DNA of 64,000 nucleotides from Serratia sarumanii. GTDB lineage: Bacteria > Pseudomonadota > Gammaproteobacteria > Enterobacterales > Enterobacteriaceae. Of this stretch, positions 17,029-25,457 are shown in pieces (within the stretch, counting starts at the first letter, position 1; every line of letters begins with the position of its first letter). A program made the translations under genes and the position numbers. The notes beneath the pieces are model-generated. The model had not been told where the DNA came from and ran no database searches. It saw only the letters and a program-made list of their open reading frames with translations. The DNA lies in the NCBI RefSeq assembly GCF_029962605.1, contig NZ_CP124750.1, positions 1,364,001 to 1,428,000 of the forward strand. The letters are read 5' to 3'.

Positions 17029-17934
17029 ATGACATTGCGCGATCGGCTGTTGGCGCTGTTGGTGGTGGTGATCTGGGGCGTGAATTTCGTCGTGATCAAG
17101 TTCGGTTTACAGGGCATGCCGCCGTTTCTGCTGGCCGGGATGCGTTTTTTGCTGGTGGCGTTGCCGGCGATCTTCTTTATCCCGCGCCCGACGATCCCGT
17201 GGAAATGGCTGCTGCTGTACGGCATGACCATGAGCTTCGCGCAGTTTGCCTTCCTGTTTGTCGCCATCAAGGTGGGCATGCCGGCGGGGCTGGCTTCGCT
17301 GGTGCTGCAGGCGCAGGTGTTCTTCACCCTGCTGTTGGGTGTCGTGCTGATGGGCGAAAAGCTGCGCGTCAACCATTTCGTCGGCATCGCTATCGCCAGC
17401 GGTGGCATGCTGGTGCTGGCGCAGGCCAGCCTGCATAAGCCGGGCAGCGGCGCGGTCCCCCTGGCGGGCCTGCTGCTGACGCTGGCGGCGGCGTTTTCCT
17501 GGGCGCTGGGCAACCTGACCAACAAGAAGATCCTGGCCGGTTTCCCGCAGCGCAACATTTTGTCGCTGGTGGTGTGGAGCGCGCCGATCCCGGTCGTGCC
17601 GTTCCTGGCCTGCAGCTGGCTGTTCGACGGCCCGCAGGCGGTGCTGAGCAGCCTGGGCCATGTGCAGGTCGGCACCTGGCTGGCGGTTGCCTACCTGGCG
17701 TTTGCCGCCACGCTGTTCGGTTATTCGGTGTGGGGCAGCCTGCTGGGGCGCTATGAAACCTGGCGCGTTGCGCCGCTGACGCTGCTGGTGCCGCTGGTCG
17801 GGCTGTTCGCCGCCTGGCTGCTGCTGGACGAAGCGCTGTCGCCGGCGCAGTTCGGCGGCGCATTGCTGGTGCTGGGCGGCATGGCGGTCAACACCTTCGG
17901 CCTGCCGCGCCGCCGGGCGGCGATCGCGCGTTAA
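17029..17934 (+). CDS. eamA: O-acetylserine/cysteine exporter EamA (DMT superfamily)
   Basis: This 301-residue, 10-helix drug/metabolite transporter aligns with E. coli EamA (YdeD): LLALLVVVIWGVNFVVIK at the start, FAQFAFLF and MPAGLASLVLQAQ in the middle, and GRYETWRVAPLTLLVPLVGL before the last helices. It exports cysteine-pathway metabolites across the inner membrane. Start 17029 follows GGGGCGAGG. It is 87 bp downstream of lsrG and could be co-transcribed, but nothing links the functions. Confidence 0.88.
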   Translation: MTLRDRLLALLVVVIWGVNFVVIKFGLQGMPPFLLAGMRFLLVALPAIFFIPRPTIPWKWLLLYGMTMSFAQFAFLFVAIKVGMPAGLASLVLQAQVFFTLLLGVVLMGEKLRVNHFVGIAIASGGMLVLAQASLHKPGSGAVPLAGLLLTLAAAFSWALGNLTNKKILAGFPQRNILSLVVWSAPIPVVPFLACSWLFDGPQAVLSSLGHVQVGTWLAVAYLAFAATLFGYSVWGSLLGRYETWRVAPLTLLVPLVGLFAAWLLLDEALSPAQFGGALLVLGGMAVNTFGLPRRRAAIAR

Positions 17935-18017
17935 ACCGAACAGGGCAATTCTGTTCAATACCTTGTCGACGGCGGTCGGCATTCTGGCGCCTGTGAATAC
18001 TTTCTCAGGTGACCATC

Positions 18018-18608
18018 ATGAATATCTACCTTTCCATGGCCGCGTTTGCGCTGGCGGCCTCCATCACCCCCGGCCCGGTCAACATCGTCGCATTGAGCGC
18101 CGGGGCGCAATTCGGCTTTGGCGCGGCCCAGCGCCACGTGTTCGGCGCCACGCTGGGGTTTACCCTGTTGCTGGTGCTGTTGGGATTGGGCATGCACCAG
18201 CTGCTGATCCTGTGGCCGGCGCTGACCCGCTTGATTCAGTGGGCCGGCGTGGCTTTCCTGCTGTTTATGGCCTATCGGTTGGCGTTTGACGACGGCAGGT
18301 TGGGCAGCGGCGCGGCGCGGGCGCCTTCCTGCCGCTACGGCGCGCTGATGCAATGGCTGAACCCCAAGGCGTGGCTGGCGTCGGTGGCCAGCCTCGGCGC
18401 CTTTGTCGGCGACGGCGACATCCGGCTGCTGTGGCAGTTCGCCGGGCTCTACTTCGTGATTTGCTATGCCTCGGTGGCCTGCTGGGCCTATGTCGGCGCG
18501 ATGCTGCGCGGCCTGCTCAGGCAGGCGCGCAACGTGCGGCGTTTCAACCGCGTAATGGCGCTGCTGTTGGCGGCCAGCGCCTGCTATCTGCTGGCGGAGG
18601 GTTTTTGA
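18018..18608 (+). CDS. LysE/RhtB-family amino acid exporter
   Basis: This 196-residue, six-helix exporter opens with the family signature SITPGPVNIVALSAG and has an internal WLNPKAWL block typical of LysE/RhtB proteins. ATG 18018 follows CAGGTGACC; a GTG at 18009 is less likely. Its 3' end overlaps that of the convergent AraC-family gene by 25 bp. An amino acid or related metabolite is the expected substrate; the AraC protein may be its regulator. Confidence 0.85.
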   Translation: MNIYLSMAAFALAASITPGPVNIVALSAGAQFGFGAAQRHVFGATLGFTLLLVLLGLGMHQLLILWPALTRLIQWAGVAFLLFMAYRLAFDDGRLGSGAARAPSCRYGALMQWLNPKAWLASVASLGAFVGDGDIRLLWQFAGLYFVICYASVACWAYVGAMLRGLLRQARNVRRFNRVMALLLAASACYLLAEGF

Positions 18609-19411
18609 TACTGCCCCGGCGTGGCGGCCAGCAGCTGCTTGAAGGTGCGCTGGAAGTGCGCCTGATCGGCAAAGCCGCTTTCGCTGGCGGCTGCGGCGAT
18701 CGGCAGGCCGCTTTTCAACAGCCGATGGCCGTGCTGCACGCGGCGGTTAACCAGATAGGCGTGCGGCGTCATGCCGTAACGCTGGCGGAAGGCGCGGATC
18801 AGGTAAGAAGGGGACAGCGCGGCGGCGCGGCAAATGTCGTCCAGCGTCAGCGGCCGGGTGCAGTGCGCGTCAATAAACGCCGCCGCCGCTTCCAGTCGGG
18901 TATGCGGCGGTGTCTCCGGTTGGCGGGCATCGCCCAGCCCGAGCTGCAGGGCGCTGAAATACTCCACCATGGCGATCTGTTTTTCCAGCGCGCTGCACAG
19001 CGGATCCGTCAGCAGCGCATAAAGCCGGTTCAGGCCGTGGAACAGCACCGGATCGCGGCTCAGCGGCTGGCTGAACGGAACAAAACGGTCGCCGTCGCCG
19101 CCGAGCAGCTCCTGCTGCAGCGCGCCGAGCCAGGCGAGATCGAGATAGAACATGATGTACGACCAACGCCGATCGGCGATGGGGTTGCAGGCATGCGCCT
19201 GCTGCGGGTTGATGACAACCAAATCGCCGGCGCTGACCTGCATGCGCCGCTCGCCGTTGACATAGGTGCTGACGCCGCCGGTGATGGCGCCGATGGAAAA
19301 GAATTCGTGGCTGTGCAGGCTGTAGCACACCTGGCGGCCATCCGCGATGGCGCGGGCTTCGACGAACGGCAACTGCGGATCGCGCCAGAACTGCGGCGTT
19401 TTTTCACTCAT
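18584..19411 (-). CDS. AraC-family transcriptional regulator
   Basis: This 275-residue protein has an N-terminal cupin-type sensor domain (SLHSHEFFSIGAI near residue 31 and GDLVVINPQQAHAC near 62) and a C-terminal double-HTH AraC domain (about 170-270, with GFADQAHFQRTFKQ as the second recognition region). The arrangement is that of the AraC regulators commonly found beside LysE-type exporters. It overlaps the exporter gene convergently by 25 bp, so the two transcripts could interfere. Confidence 0.87.
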   Translation of the reverse strand: MSEKTPQFWRDPQLPFVEARAIADGRQVCYSLHSHEFFSIGAITGGVSTYVNGERRMQVSAGDLVVINPQQAHACNPIADRRWSYIMFYLDLAWLGALQQELLGGDGDRFVPFSQPLSRDPVLFHGLNRLYALLTDPLCSALEKQIAMVEYFSALQLGLGDARQPETPPHTRLEAAAAFIDAHCTRPLTLDDICRAAALSPSYLIRAFRQRYGMTPHAYLVNRRVQHGHRLLKSGLPIAAAASESGFADQAHFQRTFKQLLAATPGQYQKPSASR

Positions 19412-19480
19412 ACGCTTTCCTTTTCACTGCGGCGGCATCACAGTGTTATAGCCTGAAAGCGACGAGCGGGGGAATGGCGG

Positions 19481-19699
19481 ATGATGATTTTTAACGTATT
19501 CGGCCGTCTGCTGGGCGTGAAGCGCATCGGGGACGAATGGCGGCTGTTCCGCGTGACGCTGCCGGAGCGCAAGTATGCCCCCAGCTACGATATCGTGCTG
19601 CCGGCCGACCTGCGCGAAGAGGAGATCGCCGGCTATCTGGGGGATATTTATCACGAGGCGGCGACGCTGCAGCGGCCGGAGGTGTTTCGCGTCGAATAG
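19481..19699 (+). CDS. small conserved-looking hypothetical protein
   Basis: This 72-residue protein has no signal peptide or membrane helix and mixes aromatic and charged residues (YAPSYDIVLP, EEEIAGYLGDIYHE). I do not recognise a function. The compact, non-repetitive composition and a plausible ATG after GCGG support it as real. It is divergent from the AraC gene and convergent with the RIO kinase gene, 9 bp apart. Confidence 0.65.
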   Translation: MMIFNVFGRLLGVKRIGDEWRLFRVTLPERKYAPSYDIVLPADLREEEIAGYLGDIYHEAATLQRPEVFRVE

Positions 19700-19708
19700 C
19701 GCGGCGCG

Positions 19709-20557
19709 TTACTCTTCCGCGTTGCGCGCCATCATGCGGCGTTGATGCTCCTCGCCGGCGGCCTGGATCTCTTCCAGCACCGAGCCGACGTCGGCGCGTT
19801 TCAGGGTTTCGCTGAACCGGCCGCTGAGGACGCTGTCCGGCGTCAGGTTGCCTTCCTGATACAGCGCCCAAATCTCTTTGGCGTATTGGCTATCGCGCAG
19901 CTCCGGCGCGAACTGGCCATAATATTCCGCCAGATTGCCGATATCGCGCTCGAACATGCTTTTGGCGTGGTTGTTGGCGGCGGCGTCCACCACCTGCGGT
20001 AGATCGATGATCACCGGCCCGTCTTTATCCATCAGCACGTTGAATTCCGACAGGTCGCCGTGGATCAGGCCGGCGCACAGCATGCGCACCGCGTAGTTCA
20101 TCATCAGGGCGTGATCGGCGCGCGCCTGTTCCGGCGTCAGGATGACATCGCTCAGGCGCGGCGCCACCAGGCCTTCTTCGTCGGTGATCAGCTCCATCAG
20201 CAGCACGCCGTCCAGGCAGATATCCGGCTGCGGCACCCGCACCCCGGCCTTGGCCAGCAGATACAGCGCGTCCACTTCGGTGTTTTGCCAGGCTTCTTCC
20301 TGCTGCTGGCGGCCGAACTTGGAGCCTTTGCTCATGGCGCGCGCGTCGCGGCTGTTGCGCACCTTGCGCCCTTCCTGATAGTGAACGGCCTGCTTGAAGT
20401 TGCGCTTCTCGGCCTCTTTGTACACTTTGGCGCAGCGGATCTCATCGCCGCAGCGCACGATAAACACGTCGGCTTCTTTGCCGCTTTTCAACCGGCGGAT
20501 GACGTCGTCGATTAATCCGTCATCAACCAGCGGCTGGAGTCGTTTTGGAATTTTCAT
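19709..20557 (-). CDS. RIO1-family atypical serine/threonine protein kinase
   Basis: This 282-residue protein shows the RIO kinase landmarks: GKEADVF loop (26-32), ATP-contact Lys44 in CAKVYK, catalytic HGDLSEFN (Asp168) and the metal-binding IIDLPQ (Asp185). The N-terminal winged-helix extension of RIO2 is absent. RIO kinases in archaea and eukaryotes act in ribosome maturation; the role of the bacterial members is not settled. It is monocistronic. The DEEG and MARNAEE segments make the protein markedly acidic. Confidence 0.9.
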   Translation of the reverse strand: MKIPKRLQPLVDDGLIDDVIRRLKSGKEADVFIVRCGDEIRCAKVYKEAEKRNFKQAVHYQEGRKVRNSRDARAMSKGSKFGRQQQEEAWQNTEVDALYLLAKAGVRVPQPDICLDGVLLMELITDEEGLVAPRLSDVILTPEQARADHALMMNYAVRMLCAGLIHGDLSEFNVLMDKDGPVIIDLPQVVDAAANNHAKSMFERDIGNLAEYYGQFAPELRDSQYAKEIWALYQEGNLTPDSVLSGRFSETLKRADVGSVLEEIQAAGEEHQRRMMARNAEE

Positions 20558-20677
20558 GCAGCCTTGTACCCTATTTAGGCTCCGGTGTGAATGGCTTGCG
20601 CAGTTGATAGCGTAAGTTAGACCCGAAAGGCAAACATTAGTTTTGCCGCCGCTGCATCATTGCGCGGCGGCGGGCGC

Positions 20678-22168
20678 TTACAGGCTGGCGGCCGGCACCC
20701 AGACGCTGACGCTGCCGGCGTTGACCGGGAAATGGGCGCTGCCCTGGTCGTCGGTGGTGATTTCCTCCTGACGGTTGCCGAGGAAATCGCGCCAGGCGGT
20801 GTGCGCCAGATCGGCGCCCAGCGCGACCGTCTTGCCGCTTTCGCCGCCGTTGGTCAGCACCACCACGCAGCCGGGGGCCTCGGCGGTGCCGGCGCGGCTG
20901 AAGGCCACGCAGTGGCTGTCGTCGAAGTAGTCGGTTTGCGGGCCGTTGGCGAAACGCTGGCGGGCGGCGATCAGCTTCTCCAGCTCCGGGATCGCCGGCA
21001 TATCAATCTGGTACTCGCCGCCGTCGCGCCCCTTGTCGCGGTAGCTGGCGCCATACAGGTCGGGATAAAACACGCAGGGCACGCCCTGTTCGCGCAGCAG
21101 GATCAGCGCGTAGGCCAGCGGTTTGAACCAGGGTTCCACCGGCGCTTCCAGCGACTGCAGCGGCTGGGTGTCGTGGTTGGCGACCAGCGTCACCGCGTGG
21201 GCCGGATCGGCGGCGGTCAGGGTATCGGTGAAGATTTGCGCCATGTCGAAGCCGTCGCCCTGTTTCGACGCCTGATGAAACTTCAGGTGCAGCGCCACGT
21301 CGAACAGCATCACCTTGCCGTCCACCAACTCGATGTATTGTTGCAGCGCGTTCAGATCGTGCGACCAGTATTCGGCAACGATCAGCAGGTCGCGCTGCGC
21401 GCTGTCGCGCACGTGATCCGCCCACTCTTTGAAGAACCAGGCGGGAATGTGTTTGGCGGCGTCCAGGCGGAAGCCGTCGCACGGCAGGCTTTCCAACAGC
21501 CAGCGCGCCCAGTATTTGAGCTCCTCCGTCACGGCGGTATTGCGGAACTCCACGTCGGCGCCCATCAGATAGTCGTAGTTGCCCTTTTCGTCGTCGACCT
21601 GATCGTTCCAGCCGTCGTCGCCATAGTCGTTGGCGATTTTGAACACCCCTTTGTCGTCCGGCTGCTCAACGTAGTCGACGCCGCTGAAGCATTTGTAATC
21701 CCAGATAAACTCGGAATGCACGCCCTGGCGGCCGGGGAAGGTGAAGCGGGTGTAGGCCAGCGCGTCGAAGCCCTGGTCGTCGATGTCGTTGCGGTTGTTG
21801 GCGTCCACCTTGAACACGTGTACCTGTTCTTTCTCGTCCGCGCCGAGCTTGTGGTTGAACACCACGTCGTAGAGCACCCCCACGCCGTGTTCGCGCAGCG
21901 TATTGGCGGCGTGTTCGAGCGCCGCCTTGTCGCCGTATTTGGTGGCCACGCTGCCTTTCTGGTCAAACTCGCCGAGATCGAACAGATCGTAAGTATCGTA
22001 GCCGACGGAGTAGCCGCCGGAAGCGCCCTTGCAGGCGGGCGGCAGCCACAGATCGGTGATGCCCAGTTCGGCGAGGTGCGGCGCGCGCTCGGCGGCCTCC
22101 TGCCACAGTTTGCCGCCGTCGGGGTAGTACCAGTGGAAGAATTGCAGCAGGGTGGTTTTTTTCGTCAT
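20678..22168 (-). CDS. amyA: cytoplasmic alpha-amylase
   Basis: This 496-residue GH13 enzyme matches E. coli AmyA in length and sequence, with the (beta/alpha)8 catalytic residues Asp236 (GFRLDAAKH), Glu266 (VAEYWSH) and Asp333 (VANHDTQ). There is no signal peptide, consistent with the cytoplasmic enzyme that acts on internal glucans and maltodextrins rather than a secreted starch hydrolase. It lies 118 bp downstream of the DUF799 lipoprotein gene on the same strand. A GC-rich stem at 20645-20671 follows the stop without a T-run. Confidence 0.95.
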   Translation of the reverse strand: MTKKTTLLQFFHWYYPDGGKLWQEAAERAPHLAELGITDLWLPPACKGASGGYSVGYDTYDLFDLGEFDQKGSVATKYGDKAALEHAANTLREHGVGVLYDVVFNHKLGADEKEQVHVFKVDANNRNDIDDQGFDALAYTRFTFPGRQGVHSEFIWDYKCFSGVDYVEQPDDKGVFKIANDYGDDGWNDQVDDEKGNYDYLMGADVEFRNTAVTEELKYWARWLLESLPCDGFRLDAAKHIPAWFFKEWADHVRDSAQRDLLIVAEYWSHDLNALQQYIELVDGKVMLFDVALHLKFHQASKQGDGFDMAQIFTDTLTAADPAHAVTLVANHDTQPLQSLEAPVEPWFKPLAYALILLREQGVPCVFYPDLYGASYRDKGRDGGEYQIDMPAIPELEKLIAARQRFANGPQTDYFDDSHCVAFSRAGTAEAPGCVVVLTNGGESGKTVALGADLAHTAWRDFLGNRQEEITTDDQGSAHFPVNAGSVSVWVPAASL

Positions 22169-22286
22169 GAGCCAGCGTCCCGGTTAGCCAGAAGGAGAGG
22201 AGCAGTTGCCGTTAAAGCATGGGCTACTTTTGGCAAAAGGGACAAGTTTGGCATAGGCGGCCCGAGAAGGCCGCCCGAGAGACGGC

Positions 22287-22943
22287 TTAACGTTGGCTGG
22301 CGTAATGAGGTGAGCGTGGGCCATAAAGAATGGCGCCGTTCTGACCTGTCGCCGATAGCAGGCGGGTGTTGGCGATGGCGCCAACATCAAATCCTTTGTC
22401 GCTGATGGTATCGGCGATTTGCGAAATCGCGGCGCTGATCACCATGCCCAGCAGGCCACCGGAGTTGTTGTTGCCTTCGTTGCTGGATGCGGTGGCGGTG
22501 CCGGCCCACAGCTGTTTGCCGTTGCGCAGATCGACCAGGCGAGCGGCTACGGTAACGCGGGTTTCGCTGCTGATCACCATGTAGCTGGTGCCGTATTGCG
22601 TGACATCCAGGTACAGCACGGTGTCGGCGCCGAAAATCTGGTGCAGTTTTTTCGGACTGACGGCGCGGATGTCGTTGGCGTTGGTTAGGCCGTTTTGCAG
22701 GAAGGTTTCCTCCACTACAGCGACCGGCAACACATAGTAACCGGCCTCGGCCAGCGGCAAGGTGGCGCTGGCGAGCACGCTGTGGCTGGCTTTGACGTCC
22801 GGCGACTGGTTAACCGGCGGCAAGACCAGGATCGACTTCGGCTTGCTCTCATGGAACGCCGCATAGTCATAAGGCGTCTGCTTGGCACAGCCGCTTAGCA
22901 ACAGGGTGGCGGCAACGGCGAGGAAAGTGAGTACACGTTTCAT
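22287..22943 (-). CDS. DUF799 (GNA1162-like) outer-membrane lipoprotein
   Basis: This 218-residue protein starts with a lipoprotein signal (lipobox LSGC, Cys19) and has the GNA1162/DUF799 pattern: SILVLPPVNQSPDVKAS early, and a GADTVLYLDVTQYGTSY core. GNA1162 of Neisseria is a surface-related lipoprotein whose fold recalls TolB-like domains. Its ATG overlaps the DUF4810 stop by ATGA, so it is the third gene of a coupled trio with a CsgG-like gene. Asn-Asn-Asn-Ser-Gly-Gly near residue 160 looks like a flexible loop. Confidence 0.85.
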   Translation of the reverse strand: MKRVLTFLAVAATLLLSGCAKQTPYDYAAFHESKPKSILVLPPVNQSPDVKASHSVLASATLPLAEAGYYVLPVAVVEETFLQNGLTNANDIRAVSPKKLHQIFGADTVLYLDVTQYGTSYMVISSETRVTVAARLVDLRNGKQLWAGTATASSNEGNNNSGGLLGMVISAAISQIADTISDKGFDVGAIANTRLLSATGQNGAILYGPRSPHYASQR

Positions 22944-23296
22944 TTAAAGCTCCCTTTATCCCTGGCCATCAGGAAATTCATAAACGGCGCCGACTCCGGG
23001 AACAGCGTTTTTTCCGTGTTGAATTCATTCATGGCTTGTCCGTCGTTGCCGATTTTGCTGTACAGCAGCCCCAGCTGCGCATGCAGACCTGGCGGTACGG
23101 CTTTATCCTTGGCGCGGGATTTCTCGACGATCTCTTTCAGCGTGGCGATCTGCTGCTCAGGGCTTTGCCCCTCCTGCTGGTAGTATTGATAGAGAGAAGT
23201 CTGGTAGCCATCCCAATTGTAAAGCGTTTTCGGCGCGGCGCAGCCGGCCAGCAGGGTCGCTGCAAACAGCGCCCCGCCCATTTTTTTAGTTATCAT
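22940..23296 (-). CDS. DUF4810 lipoprotein
   Basis: This 118-residue lipoprotein has lipobox LAGC (Cys19) and the family's WDGYQTSLYQYYQ stretch after it, then a TPR-like helical region ending in LFPESAPFMNFLM. It is the middle gene of a CsgG-DUF4810-DUF799 operon, overlapping the DUF799 gene by 4 bp. The family is known mainly from this gene order. A scaffold or partner for the CsgG-like protein is a reasonable inference. Confidence 0.85.
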   Translation of the reverse strand: MITKKMGGALFAATLLAGCAAPKTLYNWDGYQTSLYQYYQQEGQSPEQQIATLKEIVEKSRAKDKAVPPGLHAQLGLLYSKIGNDGQAMNEFNTEKTLFPESAPFMNFLMARDKGSFK

Positions 23297-23314
23297 CTTT
23301 CTGCTTCTATTCCG

Positions 23315-23992
23315 TTAGTTAGCAGGGCGCCATGCGCCGTTTTCGATACCGGTGACCAGGTTATTGACGGCTTCACGCACGGCCAGATCCAGCACCTTGC
23401 CGTTGAGGGTGGAGTCGTAGCTGGCGGTGCCCCCGAAACCGATGATTTCGCGATTGGACAGTTCGTATTCACCGGCACCCTGAGCGGAATAGACGACTTC
23501 TGAGGTCTGTACGTTTACGACGTTCAGATTGACTTTGGCGTAAGCGACCTGTGATTTACCACGGCCCAAAATCCCCCACAGCTGATGATCGCCGACTTCT
23601 TTACGGCCGAATTCGGTGACATCGCCGGTAATCACATAGTTGGCGCCTTTCAGCGTTTGCGCCTTCCCTTTAATGCCGGCTTCAGTTTTCAACTCTTCCA
23701 TGTTGGCGCGATCCAGCACGTTGAAACGGCCAGTCTGCTGCAAATGCGTGATCAGGATAGTCTTGGACTGATTGCCCAGCCGATCGACGCCATCGGAGAA
23801 GATGCCGTTCATGTAGCTGGATCGGTTGTCGAATTTGCCGACGGCGATAGGGCTGCGTGGGCCCTGATAAGTGGTGTTGTAGGAAGCCACTTTCGGCACT
23901 TCCAAAGAGCGGGAGGATTCGGTCGCGCAGCCCGCCAGCAAAGTGACGGAAAGGGCAACGGAACAGACGGCGAGTGATTTTTTCATTGGCAT
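23315..23992 (-). CDS. CsgG-family lipoprotein (putative outer-membrane assembly/secretion component)
   Basis: This 225-residue protein has a lipoprotein signal with lipobox LAGC and the CsgG/HfaB-type domain: IAVGKFDNRSSYMNG, ILITHLQQTGRFNVLDRANMEEL, and GAGEYELSNREIIGFGG. CsgG itself forms the nonameric curli export pore. No csgA/B/E/F genes are present, so this is a CsgG paralogue with DUF4810 and DUF799 partners. GGAGAG lies 5 nt before the ATG at 23992; the second ATG at 23986 is also possible. Confidence 0.85.
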   Translation of the reverse strand: MPMKKSLAVCSVALSVTLLAGCATESSRSLEVPKVASYNTTYQGPRSPIAVGKFDNRSSYMNGIFSDGVDRLGNQSKTILITHLQQTGRFNVLDRANMEELKTEAGIKGKAQTLKGANYVITGDVTEFGRKEVGDHQLWGILGRGKSQVAYAKVNLNVVNVQTSEVVYSAQGAGEYELSNREIIGFGGTASYDSTLNGKVLDLAVREAVNNLVTGIENGAWRPAN

Positions 23993-24443
23993 GCGATCTC
24001 TCCATGAGCATAAAACAGCGCGGGAGCAACCCGCGCCCGACGTTGACATAACTAACGTTGCCGCCGTTATGGAAACGCCGCGATCCTGCCATGAATATGT
24101 AACAAATTACAACAAGATATCGGCATTAATGTCGTTATTAACATTGTTGTAACCTATTGGAATGCAATGAATTAGTATCGATTTTCTCTTGTCATCACAG
24201 CGTTTTCCACGATTGTGCATTTTTTGTCTGGGTTATTGTCTTTTTAATCGCAAACATATGGCCATTAATCCTGAAATATTTTAACTAATCAGTTTGTTGT
24301 ATTGAGTAATGTTACGTTTTGCATCAACTCCTGTGTTATGCCGGGGTTCATGGCGGCTTGATGATCCGTTAAGGTAGTGAAAATTAGGTAACACTATCAA
24401 CCAAGTGTCATTTTTCATCGGTAGCTAATCGGGGATATCAATT
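23993..24443. other. 451-bp AT-rich intergenic region with inverted repeat
   Basis: This gap holds the divergent promoters of the CsgG-like operon and the MarR-GNAT gene. TTACAACAA (24107-24115) and TTGTTGTAA (24144-24152) form a perfect 9-bp inverted repeat 28 bp apart. The stretch 24156-24440 is strongly AT-rich, as expected for an H-NS target or for acquired DNA. I see no ORF or structured RNA that I can support. Confidence 0.5.
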
Positions 24444-25373
24444 GTGAACATCAGGGATTTCAGAGCATTGGCGCGTAGTTTGGTCAGAGAGTTCGGCATG
24501 TTGAACAAGCAGAGCAACGGCTCGCGCTTTTCGCCGCTGCAGATCCATCTGATGATCGAAGTCAGCGAGCAGCCGCTGGGCGTCACCGAGCTGGCGGCCC
24601 GGCTTTGCATCGACAAGGCCAGCGCCAGCCGGGCGCTGCGCAGCCTGGTGGCCGCCGGCGTGATAGAAACGGTGGATCATCCGGATGACAGGCGGCACAA
24701 CCTGCATCGGCTGAGTAAAAAGGGCGGCAAGGCGCTGGCCGGCATCGAGAGCGACGCCGACGGTTTTATGCAGGCGGCGCTGGCGCAGTTGGACGACGAT
24801 GAGCTGGCGAGCACCACGGCGGCGATGAAAAAGATGACCGCGGCGCTGCGCAGCGCGCGCAAACAGCGCGACGCCAACCTGCGGGTGCGGCCGATCGCCG
24901 CGCGCGACGATGCGGCGATGGCGGCGATCATTCGCGACGTGTTTCGCGAGTACGGCATGGACAAGATGGAAGGGGTCAGCCTGCACGATCCGGATCTCGA
25001 TCGGCTGACCGGCCTGTATCGCGACAACGGCGGCCACTACTGGGTGCTGGAGCGGGACGGGCAGGTGGTGGGGGGCGTCGGCATGGCGCCGCTGGCGGGC
25101 GAAGAGCCCGGCTATTGCGAGCTGCAGAAACTGTTCTTCAAGCCCGGCGCGCGCGGGCTGGGCATGGCGCGCTATATGGTGGTGCAGGCGCTGAAGGCGG
25201 CGCGGGCGGCGGGGTATCGCTACTGCTACCTGGAAACCACCGAACAGTTGAAAGAGGCGACCGGGCTGTACTACGCGCTGGGGTTCACCCTGTTGACGGA
25301 ACGGCGCGGCAACACCGGCCATCACGGCTGCAACGTGTGCATGCTGAAAAATCTGCAGAACGACGATATGTGA
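24444..25373 (+). CDS. MarR-family regulator fused to a GNAT acetyltransferase
   Basis: This 309-residue protein has two domains. Residues 1-140 are a MarR winged helix (GVTELAARLCIDKASASRALRSL as recognition region, HPDDRRHNLHRLSKKG as wing). Residues 148-305 are a GNAT domain, with LQKLFFKPGARGLGMARYMV supplying the acetyl-CoA pyrophosphate loop. The start is GTG at 24444 after GGGGAT. The fusion suggests a regulator whose activity couples to acetyl-CoA or to acetylation of a small molecule. It precedes an SLC13-type transporter gene by 84 bp on the same strand. Confidence 0.88.
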   Translation: MNIRDFRALARSLVREFGMLNKQSNGSRFSPLQIHLMIEVSEQPLGVTELAARLCIDKASASRALRSLVAAGVIETVDHPDDRRHNLHRLSKKGGKALAGIESDADGFMQAALAQLDDDELASTTAAMKKMTAALRSARKQRDANLRVRPIAARDDAAMAAIIRDVFREYGMDKMEGVSLHDPDLDRLTGLYRDNGGHYWVLERDGQVVGGVGMAPLAGEEPGYCELQKLFFKPGARGLGMARYMVVQALKAARAAGYRYCYLETTEQLKEATGLYYALGFTLLTERRGNTGHHGCNVCMLKNLQNDDM

Positions 25374-25457
25374 GCGGTTTCAAGGTTAGCGCCCGCGCCT
25401 TGTGCCACCCTGTTAACCGTTTGATAACAATCACAACGTTTTATCAGGGAGGAAACT

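Noticed and set aside
20660..22405. 581-codon open frame opposite amyA
   Set aside because: Antisense shadow of amyA, with no recognisable domain and a biased His/Val/Gln-rich composition.
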